Assembly: GCA_934565615.1 (NCBI GenBank)
Contig: CAKTIH010000079.1
Location: 1-10,713, forward strand
From: an uncultured Oscillospiraceae bacterium
GTDB lineage: Bacteria > Bacillota > Clostridia > Oscillospirales > Oscillospiraceae
Length of the DNA: 10,713 nucleotides
Direction: 5' to 3'
The position numbers and the translations under genes are program-made. The notes beneath the pieces are model-generated. The model was not told where the DNA came from. It did not search any database and saw only the letters and a program-made list of their open reading frames with translations. This document shows positions 1-7,143 of the stretch, piece after piece; within the stretch, counting starts at the first letter, position 1; every line of letters starts with the position of its first letter.

Positions 1-75
1 CAACTACATTCTACACTTTCGAGGGCGTATTGTCTTCTTGTTTTTAGGGTGTTGCACTTCGGATTGTAACCTGTC

Positions 76-172
76 CACCTCCCCTTGAAAAACGAGGGGA
101 GCCTTGAACACATTAACTAAAGACGGCGGCGCATGATCGCTGCCGCAAAAATAAAAACCAAGGTCGGAGGTG
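76..172 (+). promoter_or_regulatory. Structured mgtE leader with possible ribosome-site masking
   Basis: Two mutually exclusive folds can be read by eye. In the first, 79-87 pairs with 93-101 (9 bp with one G-U, loop AAAAA), and CCTTG at 102-106 can pair with CAAGG at 159-163, leaving GGAGG (166-170) free. In the second, CACCTCC (76-82) pairs with GGAGGTG (166-172) and CCTTG (83-87) pairs with CAAGG (159-163), giving 12 bp with a two-base bulge (164-165) that buries the ribosome site. A GC hairpin (126-130 with 142-146) sits between. The direct repeat CCTTGAA at 83-89 and 102-108 supplies the two competing strands. mgtE genes are often under Mg2+-sensing M-box RNAs, but I see no M-box consensus here. 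Switching and any ligand are inferred. Confidence 0.45.
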
Positions 173-178
173 AGTTTG

Positions 179-1588
179 TTGGAAGAGAATAAGGAAATGG
201 AAGCAATGGACTATGAATCCATTCTCGACAAAAAGACCGACGAGCTGACCGAGCTTCTGGATAAGCGCGACATGAAGGCGCTCCAGAAGCGCATGGAGGA
301 GCTCAACGAATTTGACGTCGCCGAATTTCTCTCCGAGATCGATGACACCAGAATGCCTATGGTGTTCCGATTGCTTTCCAAGGAGACCGCCGCCGAGGTT
401 TTCGCAAACTTTGAAGCGCCCGAGCAGGAGCGCATCATAAACTCCATCACCGACTCCGAGCTTGCAGGCATAGTCGAAGAGCTGTACGTCGACGACGCGG
501 TCGACATGATGGAGGAAATGCCGGCAAACGTCGTAAAGCGTGTCATGCGCACGGCAAAGCCCGCGACGAGGAACCTGATAAACCAGTACCTCAACTACCC
601 CGAGAACTCCGCTGGCAGCATAATGACCTCGGAGTACGTCGATCTGAAGAAGTACATGAACGTCAAGGAGTCCATCGCGCGCATACGCCGCATCGGCGAG
701 GACAAGGAGACGATATACGTCTGCTTTGTCATCTCGGCTGACCGCAAGCTTGAGGGCATAGTCACGGTCAAGGACCTCCTGCTGTCGGATGACGACACGA
801 TAATAGAGGACCTCATGGACACGAACGTCATATTCGCGTCCACCACCGAGGACCAGGAGAGCGTATCTGAAAAGTTCTCCGACTACGACCTTATGGCGCT
901 GCCGGTCGTGGACAAGGAAGGCCGCCTCGTCGGAATCGTCACGGTCGACGACGTCATCGACGTCATGGAACAGGAGACGACCGAGGACTTCGAGATCATG
1001 GCCGGTATGACGCCGTCCGACAAGCCGTATTCGAGGTCAGGCATTATCGAGATGTGGAAGAACCGCATCCCGTGGCTGATGTTCCTAATGCTCTCGGCGA
1101 CGTTCACGAGCATGATCCTCACGAACTTTGAAAACCGCCTTGCCGTGCAGGCCGGGCTTATCGCATTCATCCCGATGCTCATGGGCACCGGCGGCAACTC
1201 CGGTGCGCAAGCCTCGACCGCCGTCATACGAAGCCTCTCCCTCGGCGACACCGAGCCGCGCGACGCGCTGCGTGTCGTGTGGAAGGAACTGCGCGTGGCG
1301 CTGCTGTGCGGTGTGACACTCGCGGCGGTGAACTTCATAAAGATGCTGCTGGTCGACAGGCTCCTTCTCGGCAACGCCAACGTGACGGTGCTGGTATCGG
1401 TCACGGTGAGCCTTTCGATAGTGTTCGTTGTAATGTTCGCGAAGGTCGTCGGATCGATGCTGCCCATTGCGGCGGAGAAGATAGGCGTCGACCCTGCGGT
1501 CATGGCAAACCCGCTCATTTCAACGGTGACGGACGCCGTGTCCCTGCTCATCTACATTTACGTGGCAAAGCTCATTCTGCATATATAG
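179..1588 (+). CDS. mgtE: Magnesium transporter MgtE
   Basis: Inner-membrane Mg2+ channel/transporter, about 470 residues, close to the usual 450-470. Counting from the GTG at 170, an acidic MgtE_N helical domain covers about 30-140, two CBS domains about 150-275 (with GIVTVKDLL and GIVTVDDVIDVM), a linker helix follows, and five membrane helices fill about 300-472. The membrane part has the family signature PMLMGTGGNSGAQ (335-347) and ends in DPAVMANPLISTVTDAVS, whose Asp455 matches the pore Asp of Thermus MgtE. In the family, cytosolic Mg2+ bound to the N and CBS domains closes the pore. Start: GGAGG at 166-170 overlaps the GTG at 170, so a TTG at 176 or 179 fits better; 179 gives 8-nt spacing. 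It is first in a five-gene cluster and preceded by a structured leader. Family call is near certain; the start is less so. Confidence 0.96.
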   Translation: MEENKEMEAMDYESILDKKTDELTELLDKRDMKALQKRMEELNEFDVAEFLSEIDDTRMPMVFRLLSKETAAEVFANFEAPEQERIINSITDSELAGIVEELYVDDAVDMMEEMPANVVKRVMRTAKPATRNLINQYLNYPENSAGSIMTSEYVDLKKYMNVKESIARIRRIGEDKETIYVCFVISADRKLEGIVTVKDLLLSDDDTIIEDLMDTNVIFASTTEDQESVSEKFSDYDLMALPVVDKEGRLVGIVTVDDVIDVMEQETTEDFEIMAGMTPSDKPYSRSGIIEMWKNRIPWLMFLMLSATFTSMILTNFENRLAVQAGLIAFIPMLMGTGGNSGAQASTAVIRSLSLGDTEPRDALRVVWKELRVALLCGVTLAAVNFIKMLLVDRLLLGNANVTVLVSVTVSLSIVFVVMFAKVVGSMLPIAAEKIGVDPAVMANPLISTVTDAVSLLIYIYVAKLILHI

Positions 1589-1600
1589 GAGCTAAAGATA

Positions 1601-2530
1601 ATGGACTTCTCCCCTCTTTTCGCAAAATTGCTCACATTTATAGCGCTGATGCTTGCCGGATACGCCGGAGCACGGAAGAATATTCTGTGCCCCGGCTTTG
1701 CTAAGAGCCTGAGCTGGCTCGTGATGGATGTTTTTCTCAGCTGCACGATCCTCAATTCAGTCACCTCCGGTGACCTTGACATAAGCGGCGCACAGCTTGT
1801 GAAGGTCATATTGCTGCTGTGCCTTGTGATGCTGATATCCTATGCCTTCGGCGCTCTCGGCGCACGCGTTTTCTTCAAGGGGCGCGAAAACACTCCGGTG
1901 TTCGAGCTGCTCATCAGCGTGATGAACAACATATTCATCGGCCTGCCCATAGCCGAAGCGCTATACGGGGCGACCGCCGTGCTCTACTGCGCGCTGAGCT
2001 GCATTCCCTATAACCTTCTTTTATACAGCTACGGTGTCTGGCGGCTAAAGAGCGGCAAAGCTCTTGACAGCGGCGCGGCCTTTAAGATAAAGGACGTGTT
2101 TACCGTGCCGCTCTTCGCGACGCTTGCGGCGCTGCTGATCTTCATTTTCGACATTCAGCTCCCGTATATCCTCCGAGAGCTTATCAGCACCACCGCGAGC
2201 GCGACGATGCCCGCGTCCATGATCGTCATCGGCGCAACGCTCGGCGGCGTGAAGATCGCCGACGGCTTCAAGGAGCGCTATGTGTATCTGATAAGCCTGA
2301 TGCGTCTTGTCGTTATCCCCGCCGCGGTATGGTTCATCGTCGGCCTGCTGAGCACAGACACCATGCTCGTAGCGACCTGCACGATAATCGCAGCCTGCCC
2401 GAGCGCCGTAGTCGTGTCCATCCTCGCGCTGCAGAATGATTACGACGCAGCTTTTTCCTCAAATGCCGTGCTTGTGACCACGGCGCTGAGCATGATCTCA
2501 TTGCCCGTATGGGTATACATTTTAGGATAG
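1601..2530 (+). CDS. AEC-family (auxin efflux carrier type) transporter
   Basis: A 309-residue integral membrane protein of the Mem_trans/AEC family. It has roughly ten hydrophobic segments in two sets of five around a short polar middle loop (about 145-165, with RLKSGKALDSG). Family features seen are the opening LAGYAGARKNILCPGF, the segment VFELLISVMNNIFIGLPIAEALYG, the mid-protein ASATMPASMIVIGATLGG and the late ACPSAVVVSILALQNDYD. Bacterial members move organic anions such as malate or other small carboxylates, but the substrate cannot be read from sequence. AGGAG, formed partly by the mgtE stop, lies 9 nt before the ATG and the gap to mgtE is 12 nt, so co-transcription is likely. A neighbouring omega-amidase makes 2-oxo acids, so a keto- or dicarboxylate substrate is possible; that is speculation. 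Confidence 0.9.
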   Translation: MDFSPLFAKLLTFIALMLAGYAGARKNILCPGFAKSLSWLVMDVFLSCTILNSVTSGDLDISGAQLVKVILLLCLVMLISYAFGALGARVFFKGRENTPVFELLISVMNNIFIGLPIAEALYGATAVLYCALSCIPYNLLLYSYGVWRLKSGKALDSGAAFKIKDVFTVPLFATLAALLIFIFDIQLPYILRELISTTASATMPASMIVIGATLGGVKIADGFKERYVYLISLMRLVVIPAAVWFIVGLLSTDTMLVATCTIIAACPSAVVVSILALQNDYDAAFSSNAVLVTTALSMISLPVWVYILG

Positions 2531-2540
2531 GAGCGGCACC

Positions 2541-3161
2541 ATGCACATACCGAGCGGCGCAAGCCAGACAATAGACATTCTTTCCTTTGCGGACGCGCTC
2601 GCCCTCTCGGGGCGCGGCGGCGAATATGACGCCGGCCGGTGGATATACGTCCCGGACTTCTACACGGAATACCGATACATACTCGGCACACGCGGCGAAA
2701 ATCCCCTGATCTGCATCGGCATCAACCCCTCGACCGCGGAGCCCGACAATCTTGACAACACTCTAAAGTCTGTCGCCCGCATAGCCGACGGCAACGGCTT
2801 TGACAGCTGGATAATGTTCAACGTCTACGCCCAGCGCGCGACGCGCCCGGACGATATGGACAAGGAGCTTAACCGGCAGCTGCACGAAGAGAACATGGCA
2901 GCCTTCCGCTATATCCTCTCAAACGTCGCGCATGGCATTTCCCCGGCAATATGGGCCGCGTGGGGGACGATCATCGAAAAGCGCCCCTACCTCCCCGGCT
3001 GCGTGCGCGACATGGTGCGCCTCGGTGAGGAATACGGCGCGCACTGGCTCTGCGCCGGCAAGCGCTCGGCAAAGGGTCACCCGCATCATCCTCTGTATCT
3101 GCGCAAGGATGAGAAGACCGAAAGCTTTGATATCGAAAATTATTTGGAGAGCCTTAAATGA
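2541..3161 (+). CDS. DUF1643 domain protein, function unknown
   Basis: A 206-residue soluble protein. The DUF1643 pattern is clear: ICIGINPSTAEPDNLDNTL (57-75), then FNVYAQRATRP (93-103), a WAAWG motif (138-142) and GHPHHPLY near the end (179-186). The NPSTA, N-x-x-AxRAT, AAWG and HPLY blocks are the conserved core; the biochemical role of the family is not established to my knowledge. There is no signal peptide or membrane segment. An AGGAG site precedes the ATG at good spacing, 10 nt after the carrier gene. Its TGA stop overlaps the next ATG by 4 nt, so translation of the hydrolase is probably coupled to it. The location beside a Nit2-type amidase and a Nudix hydrolase suggests a housekeeping or metabolite-repair job, which is inference only. 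Confidence 0.85.
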   Translation: MHIPSGASQTIDILSFADALALSGRGGEYDAGRWIYVPDFYTEYRYILGTRGENPLICIGINPSTAEPDNLDNTLKSVARIADGNGFDSWIMFNVYAQRATRPDDMDKELNRQLHEENMAAFRYILSNVAHGISPAIWAAWGTIIEKRPYLPGCVRDMVRLGEEYGAHWLCAGKRSAKGHPHHPLYLRKDEKTESFDIENYLESLK

Positions 3162-3964
3162 TAAAGCTTGCACTGTGCCAGATAAGAACTGAGCTTGACT
3201 GGGAAGAAACGATGAACAAGGCCGAGCGGATGATACGCGAGGCCGCGGCAAACGGCGCGGATTTCGCTGTGCTGCCGGAGATGTTCAGCTGCCCGTATTC
3301 GAGGAAGTATTTCCGCAGCTTTGCCTCGGCGGGGCATGAGTCGACTGTCGCGATTCTTTCCGCGCTCGCAAAGGAGCTTGGGATATACATCGTCGGCGGC
3401 ACCGTCCCGGAGCTTGCGGAGGGGAAGCTCTATAACACCTGCTTCATCTTTGACCGCGAGGGGCGGCAGATAGCGCGCCACCGCAAGATACATCTGTTTG
3501 ACAGCGATTCCCTGAACATACATGAGTCGCACACCTTCTCTCCCGGAAACGAGATAACCGTGTTCGATACGGAGTTCGGGAAGATGGGCTGCGCGGTCTG
3601 CTTTGACGTGCGCTTTGCGGAGCTGTTCCGCGCGATGGCGATGCGCGGGGCAAGGCTCGTCTTTCTCCCGGCACAGTTCAGCACCTACACAGGGCCTGCC
3701 GCTTGGGAGCTGCTTATCCGCTCCCGCGCCGCAGATAACCAACTGTTCGTCGTCGGTGCGGAAGCTGCACGGTATGAGGGCTTCAGCTATGAATGCTGGG
3801 GGCACTCCATGTCCGCCGACCCATACGGCGCCAAGATCGCCGAGTGCGATGAAACTGAGCAGGTGCTCTATGTTGACATCGATTTAGACAAGGTGGAAAA
3901 TACCCGCGCGCAGTTCCCGGTGCTGCCGCTGCTGCGGCGGGATGTATACAACGTTGCGGAGTGA
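3158..3964 (+). CDS. Carbon-nitrogen hydrolase, probable Nit2-type omega-amidase
   Basis: A 268-residue cytosolic nitrilase-superfamily enzyme with the full triad: Glu41 in VLPEMFSCPY, Lys110 in RHRKIHLFD and Cys148 in GCAVCFDVRF. Several blocks match Nit2/omega-amidase rather than other branches: RKIHLFDSDS, ESHTFSPGNE (123-132), FSTYTGPAAWELLIRSRAADNQ (174-195) and YECWGHSMSADPYG (211-224). Omega-amidase hydrolyses 2-oxoglutaramate to 2-oxoglutarate and ammonia (and 2-oxosuccinamate to oxaloacetate), salvaging the products of glutamine or asparagine transamination. The ATG overlaps the upstream TGA by 4 nt, with GGAG 8 nt before it. Length is normal and nothing is missing. The family assignment is firm; the exact substrate rests on motif similarity. 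Confidence 0.93.
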   Translation: MIKLALCQIRTELDWEETMNKAERMIREAAANGADFAVLPEMFSCPYSRKYFRSFASAGHESTVAILSALAKELGIYIVGGTVPELAEGKLYNTCFIFDREGRQIARHRKIHLFDSDSLNIHESHTFSPGNEITVFDTEFGKMGCAVCFDVRFAELFRAMAMRGARLVFLPAQFSTYTGPAAWELLIRSRAADNQLFVVGAEAARYEGFSYECWGHSMSADPYGAKIAECDETEQVLYVDIDLDKVENTRAQFPVLPLLRRDVYNVAE

Positions 3965-3970
3965 CACGCT

Positions 3971-4531
3971 ATGGACATACGCGAAGCGATAGAAAACTAC
4001 CGTCCCTGCTGCGAGCAGGAGGCGCGCGACAAGGCAGTTATACTCTCATTCATTGATTCTAACCCCGACGCTTTCGAGCGCTCGAACCTCATCGCGCACA
4101 TGACGGCATCCGCATGGGTCGTGAACCCCGCACGGGATAAGGTGCTGATGGTGTACCACAAGATATACAACTCATGGTCGTGGACAGGCGGGCATGCCGA
4201 CGGCGAGCGCGACCTGCTGTCCGTCGCGCTGCGCGAGGTTCGCGAGGAGACGGGCGTGAAGTCTGCGCGCCCCGTGACTGAGGATATCTATTCCCTCGAA
4301 GTTCTCACAGTGGACGGTCACGAAAAGCGCGGAGAGTACGTGCCGAGCCATCTGCACATGAACGTCACCTATCTTTTAGAAGCAGACGACCATGACGCAC
4401 TCACGGTATGCGAGGCAGAGAACTCCGGCGTCGCGTGGTTCACGCTCGACGATGCGCTCAAGGCTTCGACCGAGCCGTGGTTCGTCGAGAGGATATATAA
4501 AAAGCTCAACGCCGCTCTTGCGCGACTTTGA
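3971..4531 (+). CDS. Nudix hydrolase
   Basis: A 186-residue Nudix-fold hydrolase that would cleave a nucleoside diphosphate linked to another moiety; the substrate is unknown. The Nudix box lies at 74-96 (GHADGERDLLSVALREVREETGV). The metal-binding REVREE core (88-93) and the following T-G-V are intact, but the box's first Glu position holds Arg80, with Glu79 one residue early. A preceding SWSWTGGHADG block is, from memory, common in a Clostridia subgroup, so this looks like a subfamily trait rather than damage. The N-terminal 40 residues (ENYRPCCEQEARDKAVILSFI) form a helical extension also usual in that group. GGAG sits across the upstream stop, 9 nt before the ATG. It is the last gene of the + strand cluster, followed by a hairpin terminator. 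Confidence 0.92.
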   Translation: MDIREAIENYRPCCEQEARDKAVILSFIDSNPDAFERSNLIAHMTASAWVVNPARDKVLMVYHKIYNSWSWTGGHADGERDLLSVALREVREETGVKSARPVTEDIYSLEVLTVDGHEKRGEYVPSHLHMNVTYLLEADDHDALTVCEAENSGVAWFTLDDALKASTEPWFVERIYKKLNAALARL

Positions 4532-4545
4532 GCTTATACATGACT

Positions 4546-4576
4546 AAACGCCGGCTGTGTTTCGCAGCCGACGTTT
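4546..4576. terminator. Hairpin terminator between convergent genes
   Basis: AAACG (4546-4550) pairs with CGTTT (4572-4576) and CGGCTGTG (4552-4559) pairs with CGCAGCCG (4563-4570, one G-U), with one C/A mismatch between the two helices and a loop of TTT. The right arm ends in TTTT (4574-4577) for the + strand, and the same stem ends in CGTTTAG on the - strand. It lies 15 nt after the Nudix stop and 13 nt beyond the permease stop, so it can end transcription from both sides. The U-run is short, so efficiency is uncertain. Confidence 0.75.
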
Positions 4577-4589
4577 TCGTTATCATTGC

Positions 4590-5333
4590 TTATTCCCAGC
4601 GGAAGAAACGAACGGAAAGCGCTGTGCAGAGCGCGGTAAGACCGAGCATCACGCATACCGGCAGCAGCACGCTCCCCGTGTCTGCGCCGATGAAGGCGTT
4701 CTTCATCATCGTGATTCCCTGCGTCAGCGGGAAGAGGCTGACGATCTTCTGCATCGTGCGCGGCATTACCTCAAGCGGCAGGGTCGTACCGGAAAAGACC
4801 AGCATCGGGAAATAGAGAACCGAGGCGATCACGCTCGCCTGCTTTGTGTCCTTTGCCACGCCGCCGACGAGCATACCGACCGAGAGCGTCGAGAGCATTG
4901 TAAGCGCCCAGCTGCCGATGAAGCGCAGCAGCGAGCCGCGCAGGCGGACATGTCAGAAAAGCGCAGCCGGTACGGCCAGCACCGCGAGCGACACTACGCA
5001 GTAGACGATGTACATAGTCAGCTCCACGCCCAATATAAAAACCGGGCCGACCGGCGTGACGCGCAGGCGCTTCAGGATCTTATACTCCCTCATGGTCGAC
5101 ACCGCCTGCGGCAGCCCCATCAGTCCGCCCGCGCAGATGGCGACCGCGCCCACCGCGCCGAAGGACTGCTCCAGGAACGTATAGCCCGCGCCGTCATAGG
5201 CGGGCTTCGTGCCATAGATGACGCCGAGAATGATGAAGATCACAAGCGGCATTATGACGGCAAAGATGGGCATATTCATATCGCGCAGGCTGAGCTTCAG
5301 CTCGGTCTTAAGAAAAGTAAAAAAGCGCTTCAC
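4590..5333 (-). pseudogene. ABC-2 type permease interrupted by an in-frame TGA
   Basis: The frame encodes a 247-codon ABC-2 membrane component with six hydrophobic helices. It is split by a single TGA at 4953-4955 (codon 127), just after the third helix. Upstream is 126 residues starting MKRFFTFLKTELKLSLRDMNMP. Downstream, in the same frame without any indel, comes HVRLRGSLLRFIGSW and then the typical second half with YFPMLVFSGTTLPLEVMP and FPLTQGITMMKNAFIG. Homologous permeases, from memory, often have a Gly (LFGY) at this point, so a GGA-to-TGA change would explain it; a sequencing error is the alternative. The GTG start abuts the stop of the AraC-type gene, so translation is probably coupled. 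No ATP-binding partner lies in the window. If the stop is real, only a three-helix fragment is made; a restart at the ATG at 4898 is possible. Confidence 0.85.
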
Positions 5334-6218
5334 TCATTCCTTGAGCCTCCTTACCGCCCGCAGCTCTATATAGCCGCGCTCTCCGCGGGGCTCGAGCTGG
5401 ATGCGTGGGCTCTCATCGTCCCAGCGATAGCCGATAACGGACGGATCATAGCCGTCCATCGCGTGCTGCACTGCACGGATGGCCTCGCAGTAATCCTCCT
5501 CCCGGAAAGGCTGCCCCTGAAACATCAGGTACTCGGCCTCCGGCAGAAGAATAGTGTCAAAGCCCTCGGGTATAACGCCCGTATAGTCCGGTTCGGCCTC
5601 GACTCCCTGCACGTATGTGGAGGTATCAGGCTTCTTATACTTCGGCGGCAGCCACATGGAAACAGGCTCCCCGCAGAGCGAGCGCATGCTTGTGAGGATT
5701 CCCCACACGTTACAGCTCACCTCCTCGCAGTACGGGAAGTAATCCTCCGCCTTTCTGCCGCGCTTGATGATGCACAGGCGTTCTGGCTTGCGGACGATCT
5801 GGATAAAAACGGTTTGAATGTTTGACACGTCGATGTTCTCCTTTCTGAGTTCACGGTATTTTGCGCCGTAAGGAATGAAGAACGTGACAGGCACTGGGTG
5901 CTTCATATAATCGCCGGGGTTCAGACCGAACTCCCGGTAAAACGCCCGCGTGAATGTATCCGCATTGGAAAAACCGGCGTCATAGGCCGCGTCGATGACC
6001 TTGACTTTCCCGGTGCGCAGCCGTCTTGCCGCCTGCGTGAGCCGGTATTTGCGGATATACTCCGTTGGCGTAAGGCCTATGTATTCCCGGAACAGCCGGT
6101 AGGAATACCACGGGGAAAACAGCGACGCCCTCGCAAGCTCTGAGAGACTGATGTCCTCCGTCCGGTTCTTTTCGATATAGTCCTGCATCCGCTGAACGGC
6201 CAGCACCTGTTCCTTCAT
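5334..6218 (-). CDS. AraC-family regulator with GyrI-like effector domain
   Basis: A 294-residue cytosolic transcription factor of the Rob/SoxS-like layout. The DNA-binding domain is N-terminal (about 5-108), with two helix-turn-helix units around LSELARASLFSPWYSYRLF (25-43) and VIDAAYDAGFSNADTFTRAF (74-93), then the signature FGLNPGDYM (97-105). The C-terminal part (about 125-294) resembles the GyrI/AraC effector-binding fold, with ERLCIIKRGRKAEDYFPYCEEVSCNVWG early and a closing RIQLEPRGERGYIELRAV. Such domains bind small, often hydrophobic, molecules. Start: AAGGAG lies 9 nt before the ATG at 6218; a TTG at 6227 touches the ribosome site and is unlikely. It directly abuts the permease gene, so it probably controls that transporter in response to a compound the pump would export. 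The ligand is unknown. Confidence 0.93.
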   Translation of the reverse strand: MKEQVLAVQRMQDYIEKNRTEDISLSELARASLFSPWYSYRLFREYIGLTPTEYIRKYRLTQAARRLRTGKVKVIDAAYDAGFSNADTFTRAFYREFGLNPGDYMKHPVPVTFFIPYGAKYRELRKENIDVSNIQTVFIQIVRKPERLCIIKRGRKAEDYFPYCEEVSCNVWGILTSMRSLCGEPVSMWLPPKYKKPDTSTYVQGVEAEPDYTGVIPEGFDTILLPEAEYLMFQGQPFREEDYCEAIRAVQHAMDGYDPSVIGYRWDDESPRIQLEPRGERGYIELRAVRRLKE

Positions 6219-6290
6219 GCATTTCAACTCCTTACGTTTTTGCGCTGTCCATTCTACCGTACCGGGAGGATCTTTTCTCGACGTTCCTTG

Positions 6291-6896
6291 CTATTTTTGC
6301 TCCGTCTGCCCGCGGAAGTAATGGAGCGACAGAGCCGCTATTGGGCAGAAATAGGCGCACCAGAACTCCAGCACCGCCACGCCGATCCATGCAGGGCTGT
6401 CAGCTTGAAAGACGCCGAGCATCGGCATTATCAGGCAGCTTATAAAGAACACGCCGTGGATCATGAGCAGCGCCTGCAGCCATTTGGAGGGCTTGTCCTT
6501 AGGCTCGACCGTCAGCCCGGCGAAGAAGGTTGCGAGCGACATCAGCGCGTAGCCCAGCAGGTCAAGGCTGAAAAAGAGCCCCATCTGCTGAAAATCCAGC
6601 AGCTCACGCGCCTGTTCGGTCAGGCCGGTAAGGCGCACCGTGGTGAGCTGAGTAAAGTAGACAACAAGGATAATGGCGGCGTAGACCGCCGAAAAAGCAG
6701 CGGCGGCATAGCCCGCGGTTTTGCGTTCGGGCAAAGCGAAATGCAGGAAGCCGCACATCATTATGACAAAGCCGAAAGCGATGAACATGGAGCAGAAATA
6801 GCTTCCGGAGTCAAAGTCAAGCAGCATGCACACTGCAAAGCCGAGGACTGCGAACAGGTCGACAAGTGCCCCGGCGGCTTCGATCTTTTTGTTCAT
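6291..6896 (-). CDS. Six-helix membrane protein, function unknown
   Basis: A 201-residue protein that I do not recognise as a named family. It has about six hydrophobic segments: 8-26, 32-52, 62-82, 106-128, 141-162 and 168-192. Charged residues are few and placed mainly in short loops (PERKT at 56-60, EPKDKPSKW near 131-139). Cysteines and aromatic residues are frequent within the helices. There is no signal peptide, catalytic motif or nucleotide-binding site. GAGG lies 7 nt before the ATG at 6896. The AraC-type regulator begins about 70 nt downstream on the same strand with no clear terminator between, so the gene may belong to the regulator-permease transcript. Upstream lies the palindromic element. 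It is a credible gene because of length, ribosome site and coherent membrane topology. Confidence 0.75.
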   Translation of the reverse strand: MNKKIEAAGALVDLFAVLGFAVCMLLDFDSGSYFCSMFIAFGFVIMMCGFLHFALPERKTAGYAAAAFSAVYAAIILVVYFTQLTTVRLTGLTEQARELLDFQQMGLFFSLDLLGYALMSLATFFAGLTVEPKDKPSKWLQALLMIHGVFFISCLIMPMLGVFQADSPAWIGVAVLEFWCAYFCPIAALSLHYFRGQTEQK

Positions 6897-6926
6897 TATA
6901 ATACCTCATTTCTGGTTTACACAGCT

Positions 6927-7119
6927 TGTCAAAAAGGTCCTGTGAGGACTTTTTTGACCGCGCTTTCCGCCGAGCATTTTGAAAACATTCAAAATGCTAT
7001 TACCGAAATCCTTGATGTATCAAGGATTTCGACGGCGGTTTATCCAATTTGAGGCGGGCCTTGCCCCCTCAAGCTCCCCCGCTGCTCTGTTATCTGACTT
7101 CTAAACAAAGATTTTGACA
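6927..7119. repeat. Multi-hairpin palindromic element (MITE/REP-like)
   Basis: This gene-free stretch holds four consecutive inverted repeats. The first is at 6928-6958 (14-bp arms with one G-U, loop GTG). The second is AGCATTTTGAA (6973-6983) with its exact complement at 6988-6998. The third is CGAAATCCTTGAT (7004-7016) with its exact complement at 7019-7031. The fourth is at 7049-7072 (TTGAGG plus GGGC with GCCC plus CCTCAA, one bulged C). CCGCCG (6967-6972) and CGGCGG (7033-7038) can close hairpins two and three into a three-way junction. TGTCAAAA at 6927-6934 and TTTTGACA at 7112-7119 form inverted ends. No coding potential is seen. The first hairpin, with A/T-rich flanks, could also terminate the serine-hydrolase operon. 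Mobility is inferred, as no second copy is in the window. Confidence 0.55.
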
Positions 7120-7143
7120 GTCTAGCTTACAACATTGTATTTC

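Noticed and set aside
1..178. M-box or yybP-ykoY metal riboswitch upstream of mgtE
   Set aside because: A GGGGAG string is present, but neither the M-box core blocks nor the GGGGAGUAG-type Mn2+ riboswitch loops can be found; only a generic structured leader is supported.
4898..4955. Selenocysteine or reassigned TGA in the permease
   Set aside because: ABC-2 permeases have no known selenocysteine position, I see no convincing SECIS-type hairpin just after the codon, and TGA ends at least six intact genes here.
4557..5825. Long 422-codon open frame on the + strand opposite the permease and regulator
   Set aside because: Its product is rich in His, Arg, Gln and Ala with no domain pattern, and it lies antisense to two genes with clear family motifs; it is a composition artefact.
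6240..7052. 270-codon + strand frame across the six-helix gene and the palindromes
   Set aside because: It is antisense to a membrane protein gene with a good ribosome site, and its last part simply translates the hairpin element.
6927..7119. CRISPR array
   Set aside because: The repeats are different palindromes rather than one repeat recurring at even spacing with unique spacers.
7114..7141. + strand promoter from TTGACA at 7114
   Set aside because: The TTGACA is part of the element's inverted end, the matching -10 (TGTATT, 16 nt away) is weak, and it would only read antisense into the serine hydrolase gene.
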